In this document: piece by piece, positions 12,091 to 23,769 of the stretch
How positions within the stretch are numbered: position 1 is the first letter of the stretch
Layout of the letters: each line of letters opens with the position of its first letter
Origin: Siphonodentalium dalli
Lineage: Eukaryota; Mollusca; Scaphopoda; Gadilida; Siphonodentaliidae
Direction: 5' to 3'
NCBI GenBank assembly: GCA_032622095.1
Contig: CP136066.1
Location: 65,604,278-65,668,277, forward strand
Length of the DNA stretch: 64,000 nucleotides
Notes under the pieces: generated by a model
The model's database searches: none
Told to the model about the DNA's origin: nothing
The model's input: only the letters and a program-made list of their open reading frames with translations
Program-made: the position numbers and the translations under genes

Positions 12091-12356
12091 AATTTAGAAT
12101 ATACTTTGACGGAAACGTAAGCTGTTTACGGACAAGTACACATGTCGATCTTAGCTGTTTTTGTGGCATTTAATTCCAGAAAATTGTGTCTATATACACC
12201 TAATAATTCTTATTCTACATCGCGGATGTTCGCATGCTATTAAATATAATTATAGCCAGCAATTAGCCACTATAGGACGACTAAATACGACAGGAATTAT
12301 AGCTTTAAAATGGTAGCAAAAGCTCTGAGATTGCCGATGGACCGACGACTAGAGTA

Positions 12357-12391
12357 GCTATCGGTTGCTATGAGACTGAGCAACCGATAGC
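12357..12391. repeat. Perfect 13-bp hairpin upstream of the BED-finger start codon
   Basis: GCTATCGGTTGCT (12357-12369) and AGCAACCGATAGC (12379-12391) are exact reverse complements with a 9-nt loop. It lies about 155 bp before the ATG at 12545, so it may be in the promoter or 5' UTR. Function unknown. Confidence 0.75.
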
Positions 12392-12544
12392 GTTATCCAT
12401 CGTCTATCCGTCTCAGATTCCGCATTATGTAATATCGTTGAGACTGTAAACAACACGTGTTCCCGGTTTTGAAAAGAGCATTTTGGCGGTGTTTTCTTTT
12501 GAAGTTGTCTTTCAGTTTCGGAGCTTTCGTTTACACTGGACAAA

Positions 12545-13300
12545 ATGTCGACAGTCATTCATGTTTATTTTAAAGGTACTCAATCCGATAATACTCCTCT
12601 CAATTACTATTTCAATGGCTTCGGGGGGGGGTCAAAAATATTTGATTCGAGTCGAGGAAGTCACCCGTCAAAGCTCAGATTTGTTAGATATCGATTTTAG
12701 AAATCTATTATTTTTCATTATCGGGAATACTTTCTGGCCCAGAACTCAGTCAAAATTGCATTATTATTACCACTTGATTTTAGAGTTATCCATCCTTGTC
12801 TGTTTGAATAGATTTTGGTGTACACATCCCGAGCAGATTACAGCAGTTGAAGGCAATTATTAGTACTCATCTCGAGTAAATAACAAATTTCCACAATTAT
12901 TAGTACTCATCTCGAGTAAATAACAAATTTCAAAAATCAATATCTAATAACTATGAGCTTTGTTTGATGGGTTCCTCGACTCGAATCAAATATTTTTTAC
13001 CCCCAAGGCCAAAGTAATATAGGACCCTCTGATCGGATTGTTGTTGTTGGAATCTGTTGAGATGGGGACCCTCTGTTTGGATTGAGTACCTTTAAACATG
13101 ATAAAGCTTCAGGCAGTGCAGGGACTTACACGTGTGATGAATGCAACATGGTGTATAAAACGCAAGCATCTGGGACAACTACCGATCTATGGAATCATCT
13201 ACCCTGCGACTGTTGTTGCGTCTTCAAGTTTATAACGAGTGTTTCCGAATGCCGAATTGCAATTTTGCATGTACATGCAGACTATATAAATTTTGCGTGA
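12545..13300 (+). pseudogene. BED-type zinc finger first exon, split by a MITE
   Basis: ATG at 12545 opens nine codons (MSTVIHVYF), then a TTAA-flanked MITE runs from 12570 to 13095. From 13096 the same frame resumes if one TTAA copy is removed with the element, giving K-HDKASG and then TYTCDECNMVY. The joined order matches a BED finger: an aromatic V-YF start, C-x2-C (TGT at 13133 and 13142), a GTTTDLWNHL helix, then H with a nearby Cys as possible last ligand. BED fingers bind DNA and occur in hAT transposases and in host genes derived from them. The frame stays open to 13300, but sequence after the finger is not recognisable; a splice donor is not obvious. With the MITE present the protein cannot be made unless the insert is spliced out. 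Confidence 0.72.
12570..13095. mobile_element. MITE family M1, copy 4, inside a BED-finger exon
   Basis: Starts TTAAAGGTACTCAATCCGA and ends TTTGGATTGAGTACCTTTAA; 526 bp. It is longer than copies 1 and 3, partly because a ~39-bp segment containing TTAGTACTCATCTCGAGTAA is tandemly doubled at about 12853-12930. Removing it with one TTAA restores the host reading frame. Confidence 0.9.
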
Positions 13301-13519
13301 TTTTAGTTCCGATAATCCGTTTAGTGGTAATATATTAATTGTTGTGATGGCAGCATGGACGTTTTAATTTGTTTTTTTTTCTCGACAATTATAAATCGAA
13401 GTTAATAGTATCTCAAACGACGGTTCATCGCCACATAAGTTATGATGGAACTTCATGCATGTAGTTCATAGAACGTTTCACAAATCGTTAACAAAACATG
13501 CCTAATTGAGAAGCAACAC

Positions 13520-13930
13520 ACATATATGATTCGATTCGATATTCGATTCTATATTCGATTCGATTTCGTGAATTCGATTCGATCAAAATATCCAATTCGC
13601 AGGACCCTAGCCGCAGTGTACTTGCCATTCGGCCATGGTGTACATGTAGTTGCCACGGTGTACGTTCATTAAACTGAAAAAAGACGATACAAACTAGAAA
13701 TATAACCATGTTGTACATGCCATTCGGCCCCATTGTAGTTGCCTTTCGGCCATGGTGCCTTGCCATTCGGCCGCAGTGTATATACTTGCCGTTCGGTCGT
13801 AGTGTACTTGCCGTTCCGCCGCAGTTCACTTGCCGTTCAGCTGCAGTGCTCAACTGCTACAGTTACAAACTCTTCGACTCCGCGGCCGAACGGCAAATAC
13901 AACGTGGTGCCAATTGTTTTGTCTGAAAGT
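13520..13930 (+). repeat. Dispersed repeat R2, long copy
   Basis: ATTCGATTCG tract followed by alternating TTGCCATTCGGCC, CCGCAGTGTAC and GCCGTTCGG units, plus AAACTGAAAAAAGACGATAC. The same order appears at 33960-34170. The ORFs in both copies align because the DNA is homologous, not because of clear coding selection. Confidence 0.8.
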
Positions 13931-15310
13931 CCAGCGGGTTCGAGTACTAGTTCGATATAATCATGTACGACAACATGATGTCAACATCGCAATCATGATC
14001 TCATCGGGCCACGATTCCTCCATTTACGTCAGTCAGCTGTCATACTAGTATACGATTGTATCATGGTCGTCTGAATGTTCACTTATAGGCAGATATTAAT
14101 AAATATTAAATATAAATGTATTTTAACTATTTATCACTCACTGTTCAGAACTCACAGAACTTTCAGTGAAAGTTACTGAAACTTTCAGAATGCCTGTGCG
14201 TGCAGGTTGCCAGTGAACACACTTTACACAGTCAGTGAGTGACAGCCTGTTGGAGTTTTTTTCATTTAGAAAAATGAATATGTAAGCATTGTTGAGAACT
14301 GAGTATAATTTAAGGAATAATACTGCAGAAAGTGCAGTATACGTGTTATCGAACACGAAATTATGCGAATTTTTACGGCAGAAATAGAAAGGTCAAGGTT
14401 TCCGGTCGCAGGGAAAGGTAATTTCCGGACACATTTGTTCGATACATTTACCGGATTCCATACTAGACTAAATAACTTTTGAAATTTGGATATATAGTTA
14501 TTAGTTCCAACTAGTATAAAATAACATTACCAATTGATGATGAGTCGAGTGTAAATTCCAGAATTAGCATTAGCCTACTGTTTCGTCGAATTTACCTTCA
14601 ATCAACATTCTGTACGAAGTATCTAATTACGTTCTTCGTATGTTTGCATAAATATTCTCACCTTTACTAAAAATATTCTTCTTGTATAACGTCTTAAATT
14701 CAGTGGTCTTGGTCCTTATTGGAGTCGAAACTGTGATCAACACCAACAAACCAATATCGCTACCTTGATACAACGCGTGCAGATGGAGTTTTATCAGTGC
14801 GCATGCCTGGCCAATACCGGTACTCGATACACATGTTCAAGTGTTTACACATATATGTGTAAATATAGAAAAACATACACAACATGTGTATACACATGTA
14901 TACAATACTGTATAGCTATTGGAGGTACACACCATGTGTCCAGTGCCAATGGCATTCTACCTACACAGTAGTTTGCAGAGAGTACTTAAAGTACAACACA
15001 CACAAACCTAATAGTAGTCGTTATGTTTTGCGAAATAAATTTTTTGCCCCATGTTTGTCCGTTGCCATATCCGTGAGTTTTTGCAAATGCTTTTTCGCAA
15101 ACAGGGGAGTTTCGTCTGGTTCAAGGGGTGTCTGAATACATTACATAAATATTATACAAACCTCACCGGGCGAAACTCGGGTGCGTTTTCAAGGAATCCT
15201 TCACTTGGGCTTTATTGAACCACCAAGTAAGAGTTGAGATTGTTGTCCTCGCATACTACGACGATTCAGCACGGCTATCTGTCAAGGGTGCTATTATACT
15301 GTACACTCAA
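13931..15310. other. No gene recognised; short palindromic-microsatellite patch
   Basis: Only 14835-14945 is structured, with TACACATATATGTGTA-type motifs like those at 2640-3030. Confidence 0.5.
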
Positions 15311-15314
15311 TATC

Positions 15315-15560
15315 TCGTTGGGTAAAACATTACCCACACTGTATAAACGTTTTATCCAACACAGTGGTGCAATATAGCGGCCGCGTGGGAACTTTTAGTA
15401 ACTTTTTTACTTGTCAATGCTACCCATTGTTGGGCAATGTTTTTACCCAAAATTATTTTTCTTCTGCGTTGGGCGATATTTTGTACCCAGCATTTTGGTG
15501 AATAAATACATAATCATTGGGTCAAATCAACTAATGTTGGCAAATGCATTGTCATTAACG
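15315..15560. repeat. Degenerate inverted TTGGGTAAA / TTACCCAA repeats
   Basis: GTTGGGTAAAACATTACCCA, then TACCCATTGTTGGGCAAT, TTTTACCCAA, GTTGGGCGATATTTTGTACC, CATTGGGTCAAA and GCTGGGTTAAA occur in about 240 bp. Each pair can fold on itself. It resembles known small palindromic MITE or satellite units, but I cannot name the family. Confidence 0.6.
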
Positions 15561-16930
15561 CTGGGTTAAAACTAAATATTTTCGAAATAATATATTCAGA
15601 TATATCTGGAACAAAACATAGGCCATGCATTTTGATGGACAAACCTATTTATATAAAGGTGGGAATTGCCTAAATGATATTAAACTAGCTGAGGTTCCAT
15701 GCTTTGCGCGGGTAAAGAAAGAGTAACTTACTAGTGCCCCCTTCCAGTTATTTAAATTGAGTATCAGTAATCTGCGATAAACATCACCTATTGCACGATA
15801 CTATCTGGATAAAGTTACCGCTGTTGCCAATAAAACCTTTGATTACTGATTATTGGTGCATCTTTTAGTTATATGATGTCAATATCATCTATACCATGAC
15901 ATTGCCCGTGTCAAATTACGTCTCTGTGCAAATTTCCCACATATCTTCTGAACTAATAATAGACGCTTTTCATTTATCTTCTATGTTAAAATAATGTCTT
16001 AGTCCCACTTTAAGACATCCGATATCAAAGGCAGATATCCAATTGTATTATGTCAGCTCTTGCGATTACGTCGCATGAGAACCAAAGGGTTCTATGTCCC
16101 ATTGGCACGTTTTGTGGGAAATCGATGTTGAAGATTCGCGATCCGATTTTTCAAACTTAAATAGCTGTAGTGTTGTTGTATTTGTGTTAAACTGTTACAA
16201 TATATCACAACGTGATTCCATATGAAATATTGATACCGAAAACCAAATAGTTTTCGTGAAAAACGTGAAAACGTGTTTGGAGATAGAAATTTTAGGCACA
16301 AAACTGCCACTTTATCTCCGGGCTAACAAGCACTCGGATATAGAACATTATGGCTCGCCGGAACTGCATATTTTGGTGCGGACTGAATGGTTCAATAACG
16401 GTACTGGTAAATGGTCAGTACTGCGGGTTCGTTTTCTTGCATTTACTTACGACTAATTTAGGTTCGTTGCAAGGCATGTTGTAGCGTGTCTGTTACACAC
16501 ATATTATATGTTGTTGATTGCTAGGAAGATGCGGGAAAAAAGAATTTCTCCGTCGTATTTGAATGACATTTGAATTCAAACTAATAACACCCATGAATCC
16601 AAAATACACACAGAAAACAGTCTAATATTATGAACACATCAGATCAGTGTTAATCGCACCATATCTATCAAACGAGGATTTTATAGTCGAAAACTTAAGT
16701 CTTAACAACAGGCGAAAATGTTTAAAGCTTTTAAAATGTCGGTAAAACGATCGAAGTTACTGACGATCGGCAATCGGTACAGAGATTCCGCCACAAAAAT
16801 CTAGATAAACCAATCATTTGACAAAATCGTTGTCTCAGCACAGTGGGGTGACATGGTCTCACATCGCGCCCTCGGTTCGATATGAAACCCTAGCACGCGA
16901 CGTGGGATCATATCATCCTCACTGGGCTGA
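15561..16930. other. No gene recognised
   Basis: No supported feature found. Confidence 0.5.
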
Positions 16931-16934
16931 AACA

Positions 16935-17410
16935 ACTTAAATAGAAGAAAACCAATGTCAGAAATGGTAACGCGCTCAAGATAATATAATTATTATAAAC
17001 TCAAGAATGTAATTGTAGAATATAAAATACATTGGTTTTGCGAATGACCAACTCAGAATTCCGTTAAAATAACAATAAAAACCAGCACCTAATTAACGAA
17101 CCGGCGGCCGACTCGACCGTCTCCGACCACAACCCCCAGTGTGATGCAGAAATTTATTTTATTTGTAATTGACATATAGTTTATCACAAACCAAAAATCA
17201 ACATTAATCAACGTTGATTAACGACAATAAACGAAATTGAAATTCCCCAACTACACCTTTTACGGGACTCGGCCTCCAGCTCGCAGTTTGACTTTTAAGC
17301 ATCTCAAAAATTCCCATTCTATAAATAAAACTAATAAAACATCCATTGATAATGTCAGCCCCCACGAGAAACGAGAAACTCCCTACCAGTTATACACGCG
17401 GCGCGCGTAT
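16935..17410 (-). mobile_element. Dispersed element R3, copy 1 (inverse of 50438-50910)
   Basis: About 470 bp matching 50438-50910 in reverse complement along the whole length. Shared landmarks are ACCAATGTCAGAAATGGTAA, AATTCCGTTAAAATAACAA, ATCAACGTTGATTAA and CGGGACTCGGCCTCCAGCTC. Non-coding. The copy at 50 kb lies inside a larger TIR element. Confidence 0.88.
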
Positions 17411-17414
17411 AGGT

Positions 17415-17595
17415 GAGCGGCAAGGACCCAAGAATGGTCGTATTTAAGGAGTTTAATATACCTATGGTACTTAAGCGATTTTTATATTTCATATGAAAGG
17501 GTAGATTGTATGCTACAAGATAGGCCCTGTCAAAAAATTTGAAAGTGGTGCGGTAACCATGGAAACGGTGACCCGTCTTTCGTGAAATTAGCAAT
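17415..17595 (-). repeat. Dispersed repeat R4, copy 1 (inverse of 31873-32040)
   Basis: The minus strand reads CCATGGTTACCGCACCACTT and then a segment ending AGGTGAGCGG on the plus strand, matching the plus strand at 31873-32040 with moderate identity. The frames of both copies align (TTF...AYNL...LST.GILN), but no known domain is visible. Confidence 0.65.
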
Positions 17596-17599
17596 AATT

Positions 17600-18950
17600 G
17601 TAGCCGCTATCACAATAAAATACAGTTCATGTTATACTGTTCCACTAGAATGAGGACCAAATGTGTGTTGTATTACGACAGGCTCATTTTCCAAACTACC
17701 CTGTGCATTCAAACTTCATTCGCTTCTCTTTTTAATGTTTTTCTGATTTTTTTCTGAATTTTGATGTGATTTAAGTGTTTTGTTTATGGGGAACCTGGTG
17801 AAAATTGGAATGACATTCCTTTGTGAGAATGACAGTTTATCTATCAGAATGTAATGTTATTTGAATTCACAGAAATGACAGCATGGAATGTGTGGGAAGT
17901 TTTTTTAGGGATTCTGGGCTAACGATGTAATGACGTTGGCAACGTAATGGCATCACGTGAGGGTTCAAACACCTTGTTGAAACCGGATGGATTATTATTT
18001 ACATAGTGGAGCAGCAGAGACCAGAAAAGGGCCTTATTTTATTTACTAGTTGAATCATGTCGCCAACCACCAAGACGTATTATATATCAAATTGTTCGCA
18101 CGGATATGGGGAATATGAAAACTGAGTTAGCCAGAAGCCTAAATCTGTGCGAACAGAGATTTTTTGGGAAAACCACTTTTTTGTATATATATATTTCTGG
18201 AGGACGGAGCTCGTTGTGTGTCAAATGAAATCGTCACTCAGGCACCGTTCTCCAAACAACAGCTTATTTTACCAGCTTCCCGTAACATCACCATCTTCAT
18301 ATTTATTAACAGTTGTTTACCAAGAAGTGTGGCTCCCGTGAGTTTCGTATCGTGTTGACAGATCCCCTGCGCACCAACATTGTTGACTGATATCATAAAC
18401 TGGTATGTAATCTTAATGTATGTACACTTGCGTCACAATAACTAGGTGCAACTGCATTCCATATAAATACGATATGCAGTTCATTGTAAAATTTCAGATG
18501 ATATGCGTGAGAGCATCAACCGTTAATATAAAGTCATTGTTTGGTGAATAATGTGTTCTGCCAAGAGACGCCAACACAACAATGTGTGATATTTCGGCGT
18601 TAGTTTATTATTGATATTGTGGTGTATATGGGGCTTTCATTTCAAGCAATGAATAAAGTCAGGGGATCAATTCTTTCTCGGGTCACCGGTGGTGTCACCA
18701 ATTTGATTTACGCCCTTACGTGTCGTATTTGGGTGCAACACCATCTACAGATAAAACTGCGCAGTTGGTAGGACGGAGTGTTAGTGTGGGTTCGTTATGT
18801 AAAACATTTTCGGTCAGAAATCCAAAACGGCACACATACGTCCATGGACTGATCGAATAGGCGCGATAATATCACATAATTATTTAACATTACTGAAACT
18901 ACATACTAGCGGACACACCATATAAATTCGTCGTCAGGGGCATGACGAAG
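17600..18950. other. No gene recognised
   Basis: No supported coding or repeat feature before the 3' end of the LINE. Confidence 0.5.
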
Positions 18951-19588
18951 TTAGGATAGGATAATTTATTTACAATATACACATGAATAATACAATGGAA
19001 GTAACACATAAACGGTAATGTTGTATATTGTTGGGGGTTAGCCTAGCCCTATCGGGCTGTCTTCCTGCTACCCCCTATATCACTATAAATAATTGAATCG
19101 ATGGCTTGTATTTCATATCCACGCACACGTACAGACTATAATCATATACATATAAAAGTATCTAGAACATAGTATTTAGGGCATATCACAAACAAGTACC
19201 GGTGTGGTTGTGAGACAATCCAGACTAGTTATAAGATCGATAATGCATTATCTCTCCATGATAATGTTTTGAACTTTTCATATTTTCTAACACATATGAA
19301 CAGTTTCGATTCCAGTTCCATGGGTATTTTAAGAACAAAGTATTTAATTTTTATAAGAGGAATCTATATAGATCGCCGGAAAGTCTTTTTGTTGAGTGAG
19401 GCTTAGGGATAATTCAAATTAACAGTACAAATATATAGTGTGTATATGTATGTCTAGTGGTATAGGGTCATTGTTAGAGAAATCCTAATGATGTACGGTA
19501 TTATGATGCATGGTAGTATATGGGCATTTTTAGGAACGAGAATGCGATAGTGTGAACACCGGTGTGAAGTATACAATGAATGTTCGTA

Positions 19589-20515
19589 TTATTTAAGAGC
19601 ACAGTCGGGACATCCTTTGTTTTTACATCGTACATTTTCTGGGTAATTTCTCAGCATGGCTATCTGCAAGCGCTTCTTCAATGTGTGCCTGCTTTGGCAA
19701 GATGTATAATCTTTTTCCATATTGTTCCATGTTGTGGGGAAGGCGTGGTGGGGTAGTTTTCCTGACCAGTCAGTTCTGGGTAGTTCTAATAGTATGGGAT
19801 TCGGGTGTCTAGGTGTTGATTTTGCTCGTTTGTTGTACATCATTCCACAAGACGCGGACAGGCGATTATAACACCAGTCATGCATGAAAATTGACGAATT
19901 GAGAGTGTGTAAGTCATATATTTTCAAGATTTTCTCTTTTTTAAAGAATGGATCTGTGTGACTCCTGTACTTCTTATTGCATATTATACGCAATGCTCGT
20001 TTTTGTAATAGGAATACTTTCTTGACTTCCGGGACATGACCCCATATTTGGATACCATAAACTAAGTGGCTTTGAATCAGTGCATAGTACAATGTTTTCA
20101 ATGCTTTACTTGGGAAAAAGTTTTTCACCTTATTGATGCAATAGATTGCATGTGATATTTTGGAGCAGAGTATGGATATGTGCTTTTTGAATGTCAAGTT
20201 TTCATCAATGTGGATACCTAGAAATCGTGTCGATGATTCACGCCCAAGATTCCATATCCGGTTCAATTGAATGTTATTTAGCTTTATTGTCAAAGTATTC
20301 CATTTGTTGTCATTGTTTTGGGGGTGTAAAAGCATATAATTGCTTTTATTAATATTAATTGACAGTTTATTACAGCAGCACCAATCGGATACATTGGCTA
20401 ATTCATTGTTGACATAACTTTGTACTAGTTCGCCATCTTTACCGCTTGTGAATAGTGTAGTGTCATCTGCATACGATAAAATGTCCATTGTTGTAGAATT
20501 TACCATATCATTCAC
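19589..20515 (-). pseudogene. LINE ORF2, RT second half and C-terminal domain
   Basis: About 308 codons in the frame shifted relative to the upstream RT part. It begins IYVNDMVNS and has the catalytic ILSYADDTTLF (YADD, motif C) about 15 residues in, followed by KLSININKSN (motif D region) and FLGIHIDENLTFKKHI. The thumb and C-terminal region follow (YYALIQSHLVYGIQIWG, KALRIICNK type), ending CKNKGCPDCALK with a Cys-rich end. The first residues have no native start; translation would need the frameshift repaired. Length is as expected for the C-terminal part of such ORF2 proteins. Confidence 0.92.
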
Positions 20516-20520
20516 GTATA

Positions 20521-21393
20521 TTAAAAAAATAATCGGCCCAAGAATGAGCCTTGGGGGACTCCACAGGAAGTATTCATAAGGTGAGAAATACTCCCACTAT
20601 ATTCAACGTATTGCCTCCTCTCATTCAAGTAACTATGGAACCATGACATTGCTACACCCCTGATGCCATAGTGGTCAAGTTTCGATATCAGTATGTCGTG
20701 GTTGATCGTATCGAATGCTTTAGATAAATCAATAAATACAGCTAAGGTGGAATCCCGTGTCGGTTTATCATTATTTTTAACGAGATGGTCTAAAAGGTGC
20801 ATAATCGGATGAAATGTTGAGTGATTTGGTCTAAATCCATATTGGTGTTTATACAAAATTTCATGTTCATTTAGAAAATCTACTAATCGTTTTGGCATAA
20901 TTTTTTCATGTAGTTTAGAGAACGATGGCAGGATACTGATTGGGCGATAGTTTGTTATTTCCTTAGAGTTATTTATTTTAGGAATGGGGACTACTTTGGA
21001 AATTTTCATTTTCATTGGGAATATTCCCTGTTCAAACGATAGATTAAATATATGCTTAAGTGGTGGAGCTATTATGAAGATACTCTCTTTCATAAGTGCG
21101 GTCGATATGCCGTTGTAATCTTTGCTCATTTTCCCTTTCATAGTATAACATGTCAATACTATTTCCTGTATCGATGTAGGTTCGATTTCAAATTCGTTTG
21201 TTCGCCTATTTCGAAGATAATCAGTGAAATTTGCGTCATTTTCAGTGTGTATAGAGTTGCTGGTGTTTCGACCGATTGTTGAAAAGTAGTCATTGAATTT
21301 TTCTGCTATTATGTTTGGGTCAGATAGCTCTGTATCGTTATCATTAAATGTCTGAGGGTAGTTGCATGATTTTAGATTTTTATTGATGGCATT
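20521..21393 (-). pseudogene. LINE ORF2, RT first half
   Basis: This frame continues directly from the endonuclease frame after the TAA at 21394-21396; the linker NAINKNLKSC follows the stop without a frame change. RT motifs appear in order: NYRPISILP, YGFRPNHST, FIDLSKAFDT (motif A, catalytic Asp) and GVPQGS (motif B). It ends in a stop produced by a T run (seven T on the minus strand) at 20521-20528. One more T would join it to the YADD part, so this is a simple slippage-type frameshift. Confidence 0.92.
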
Positions 21394-22797
21394 TTAAAGA
21401 ATTTTCCATGTGTTTTTTATATCATTCTTATTTTTTTCTAGACTATCGCAATAATAATTATTTTTACATTTCCTTATTAGTTTATTGTATAATTGACGAT
21501 AATTTAAATAGGCGAGTTTATTTGTTTCTGATGGTGCCTTCAGTTTATTAGAGTATAATTCTTGCTTAGTAATAGAGGATTTGATTAGTCCAGGTGTCAT
21601 CCATGGTTCGCGCTTTATATATTTTTTTGGTACATTTCGTGTTATTAGAGGAAAAGCTAGATCATGCGCGTTCATATATATGTCCAAAAACAATTCATAT
21701 GCCTTATTAGGAGAGTTACAACTGAGAACTGAGTCGAATTTACATGATTTTAACAAGTTTTTGAAAATGTTGACATTATTTGGGGTGTAGTTCCTGTACG
21801 TGGCTTTTTTATGAGGGGGTTTTATGGGTTTGTGTTTGTTTGATTCGGAGAGGAATATACCGAAATGATCGGAGATGTCGCAAGTAATTATCCCTGTTTG
21901 GTGACCACCTTGTACTTTGTTGGTATAGATGTGATCAATTAGGGTAGCAGAGTGCTCAGTCATTCTTGTAGGTTTCGTTATCATGGGCACAAATACTCTA
22001 GTGAAGACATTGTTTATGAAATCGTTAGTTTTTTGATGCGTGTCGAAATGTAAGAGGTTGATGTTGAGGTCTCCTATTATGTAAGACTTGGCATTGTTCA
22101 ATTTTTCTAATATATTATCGAAATTCAACATAAATTTGTCCAAGTCGGCCTTTGGTGCTGTGTTTGGTCTATAAATACATCCTATTATATAATTATCGTT
22201 CGCTCCTCGGTGTATTTCTATAAATAATGTTTCTATTACGTGTGGTATAAATATTGTCAAATCTGGTCTGGGTTTATATTGAAGATTTTCCTTAATATAA
22301 ATACCAACACCACCTCTGGCATCGTCACCATCAGGTCGAGATTTGAATTCTAAGGGGTGATATCCTGGAAGTGAAAAATCTGAATAACTATGCACTTTGA
22401 ATATTTCTGTTAGGGCTATAGCATCGAACAAATTTTCTTCTGTTTTCAAATCACAAAGTAGGTTTTTTAGATCTCCATAATTTGCGTTAAGGCTTCTGCA
22501 GTTTAGTCCGAAGATAGAGAATTTTATATTATTTGAGAGCATTTTTTTACCCTGTGTAGGCGAGAAATATTGGCATGTATTTTGATTCCAAATTTGGATG
22601 TTATCGGGATCGAAGTCATCTTCTTCTATTTGAGACCATTTTGCCGCGAAATCTTGTGCACGCGTATCCCTAACCTCACTCAAAGTTATGCTATTTGCAG
22701 ACATAGTTGAAATTTCTAAATTGTTGTAATGTACGCCCTGGTATCGCCATATGTTTATGTTGTCGTGCGGAAGATCTATACGTATGCGTGGAAACAA
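21394..22797 (-). pseudogene. LINE ORF2, endonuclease domain
   Basis: 467 codons ending in a TAA that interrupts the ORF just before the RT. After ~90 variable residues the EEP-type endonuclease motifs follow in order: LNCRSL (Asn ~99), ALTEIF (Glu ~131), GGVGIYIKE, IIGCIYRPN, IIGDLNINLL (Asp ~243, Asn ~245), SATLIDHIYTN and CDISDHFGIF (Asp ~310, His ~311). All catalytic positions I can recognise are kept. The domain nicks target DNA during retrotransposition. Lack of other stops suggests a fairly young copy. Confidence 0.93.
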
Positions 22798-22800
22798 ATA

Positions 22801-23050
22801 CGAATATCATTTTACCAAATATTAATTCAAGTTTTGGTGGAATTATATCAATATGAGGTTTATCTGTGAAATGCTGGTGAAAGTATAAATATAGCATACC
22901 GGTTGTTAGTCCAAGTCCTCTCGTACTAAATCCAGCCAAGATACTGGGATGGCGAGGTGCCAGCATCTCGCCATCCCAACATCCCAGTCGGCCTCAGCAC
23001 GAGAAGACCTGGACCAACCTGGTGTCAATATGTCAAATAAAGATTATATA
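22801..23050. other. Region upstream of LINE ORF2 with an 11-bp hairpin
   Basis: GGGATGGCGAG (22946-22956) pairs exactly with CTCGCCATCCC (22967-22977), loop 10 nt; ATCCCAGT follows again just after. Possibly 5' UTR of the LINE. No ORF1 is found here. Confidence 0.6.
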
Positions 23051-23054
23051 GATG

Positions 23055-23330
23055 AATAATTATCAACAAGGATGAGTATAAGCTCATATACATATGTAAA
23101 TCACAGGTGCATACAATATGTAGATGTATATTCATACAAATATACACACAACGGTATATATGCATATGGCATGTATACATAGTGATCAATAATTAATAAT
23201 TATTAACAAGGATGAGTAAGCTCATATACAAATTACATATGTAAATCACAGGTGCATAAAATGTATAGATGTTTACATATACAACGGTATGTATGCATAT
23301 GGCATGCATACATGGTGATCAATACCCATT
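23055..23330 (+). repeat. Tandem duplication, ~140-bp unit x2
   Basis: AACAAGGATGAGTA...AAGCTCATATAC...AAATCACAGGTGCAT...CATATGGCATG...GTGATCAAT occurs at about 23067-23190 and again at 23207-23322, with small gaps. Confidence 0.85.
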
Positions 23331-23765
23331 ATTGAGTTTCGGCATTACCACCCCAAACCACCCCATCCACAACATTGGAAATTGTCGAGAGAGCACGACA
23401 GTTCTGGCGCTTACTGTATCTTTCCGTGATGAACCCAACACTTTTAAATATTATGATTGTTTGTCACCTGATGCACGTATTTATCCTGCCTCTCGGACTA
23501 GTGAAGTGTAGACACACGATGACGCGCGACCTGTTGCGCCGAAAGCCTGTGTCGAGAACTTGTCGTTCATTACGCCACCTAGTGTGGTGTTTCTAGCTTT
23601 TGGTTTTTTGATATCGCATGGTCGATCGATAATTCACTGGGTGATTGTACATTCGGCAAACCTCGTCAGATTCCGTCACCGTTTCATCGTACCGATAATT
23701 ACGATAGTACAACTAAGATTGGCACATGTGTTTACGTCACCGGTGTAATTGTGGGGACATGCTTC
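23331..23765. other. No gene recognised
   Basis: Short overlapping ORFs in several frames; none is protein-like. Confidence 0.5.
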
Positions 23766-23769
23766 TATT

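Larger units (their letters stand above)
18955..22800 (-). mobile_element. LINE (CR1/L2-like, non-LTR retrotransposon), nearly full ORF2
   Basis: Read on the minus strand it has an apurinic-like endonuclease, a reverse transcriptase, a ~600-bp 3' UTR, and an end with TGTAAATAAATTA followed by repeats of ATCCT near 18955-18975. Order EN then RT and the absence of LTRs define a non-LTR element. The EN motifs and GVPQGS/YADD RT motifs resemble the CR1/L2/Jockey group; exact clade is an inference. Only two lesions are visible: an in-frame TAA at 21394-21396 and a one-base loss in a T run near 20521-20528. ORF1 is not directly upstream. Confidence 0.93.
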
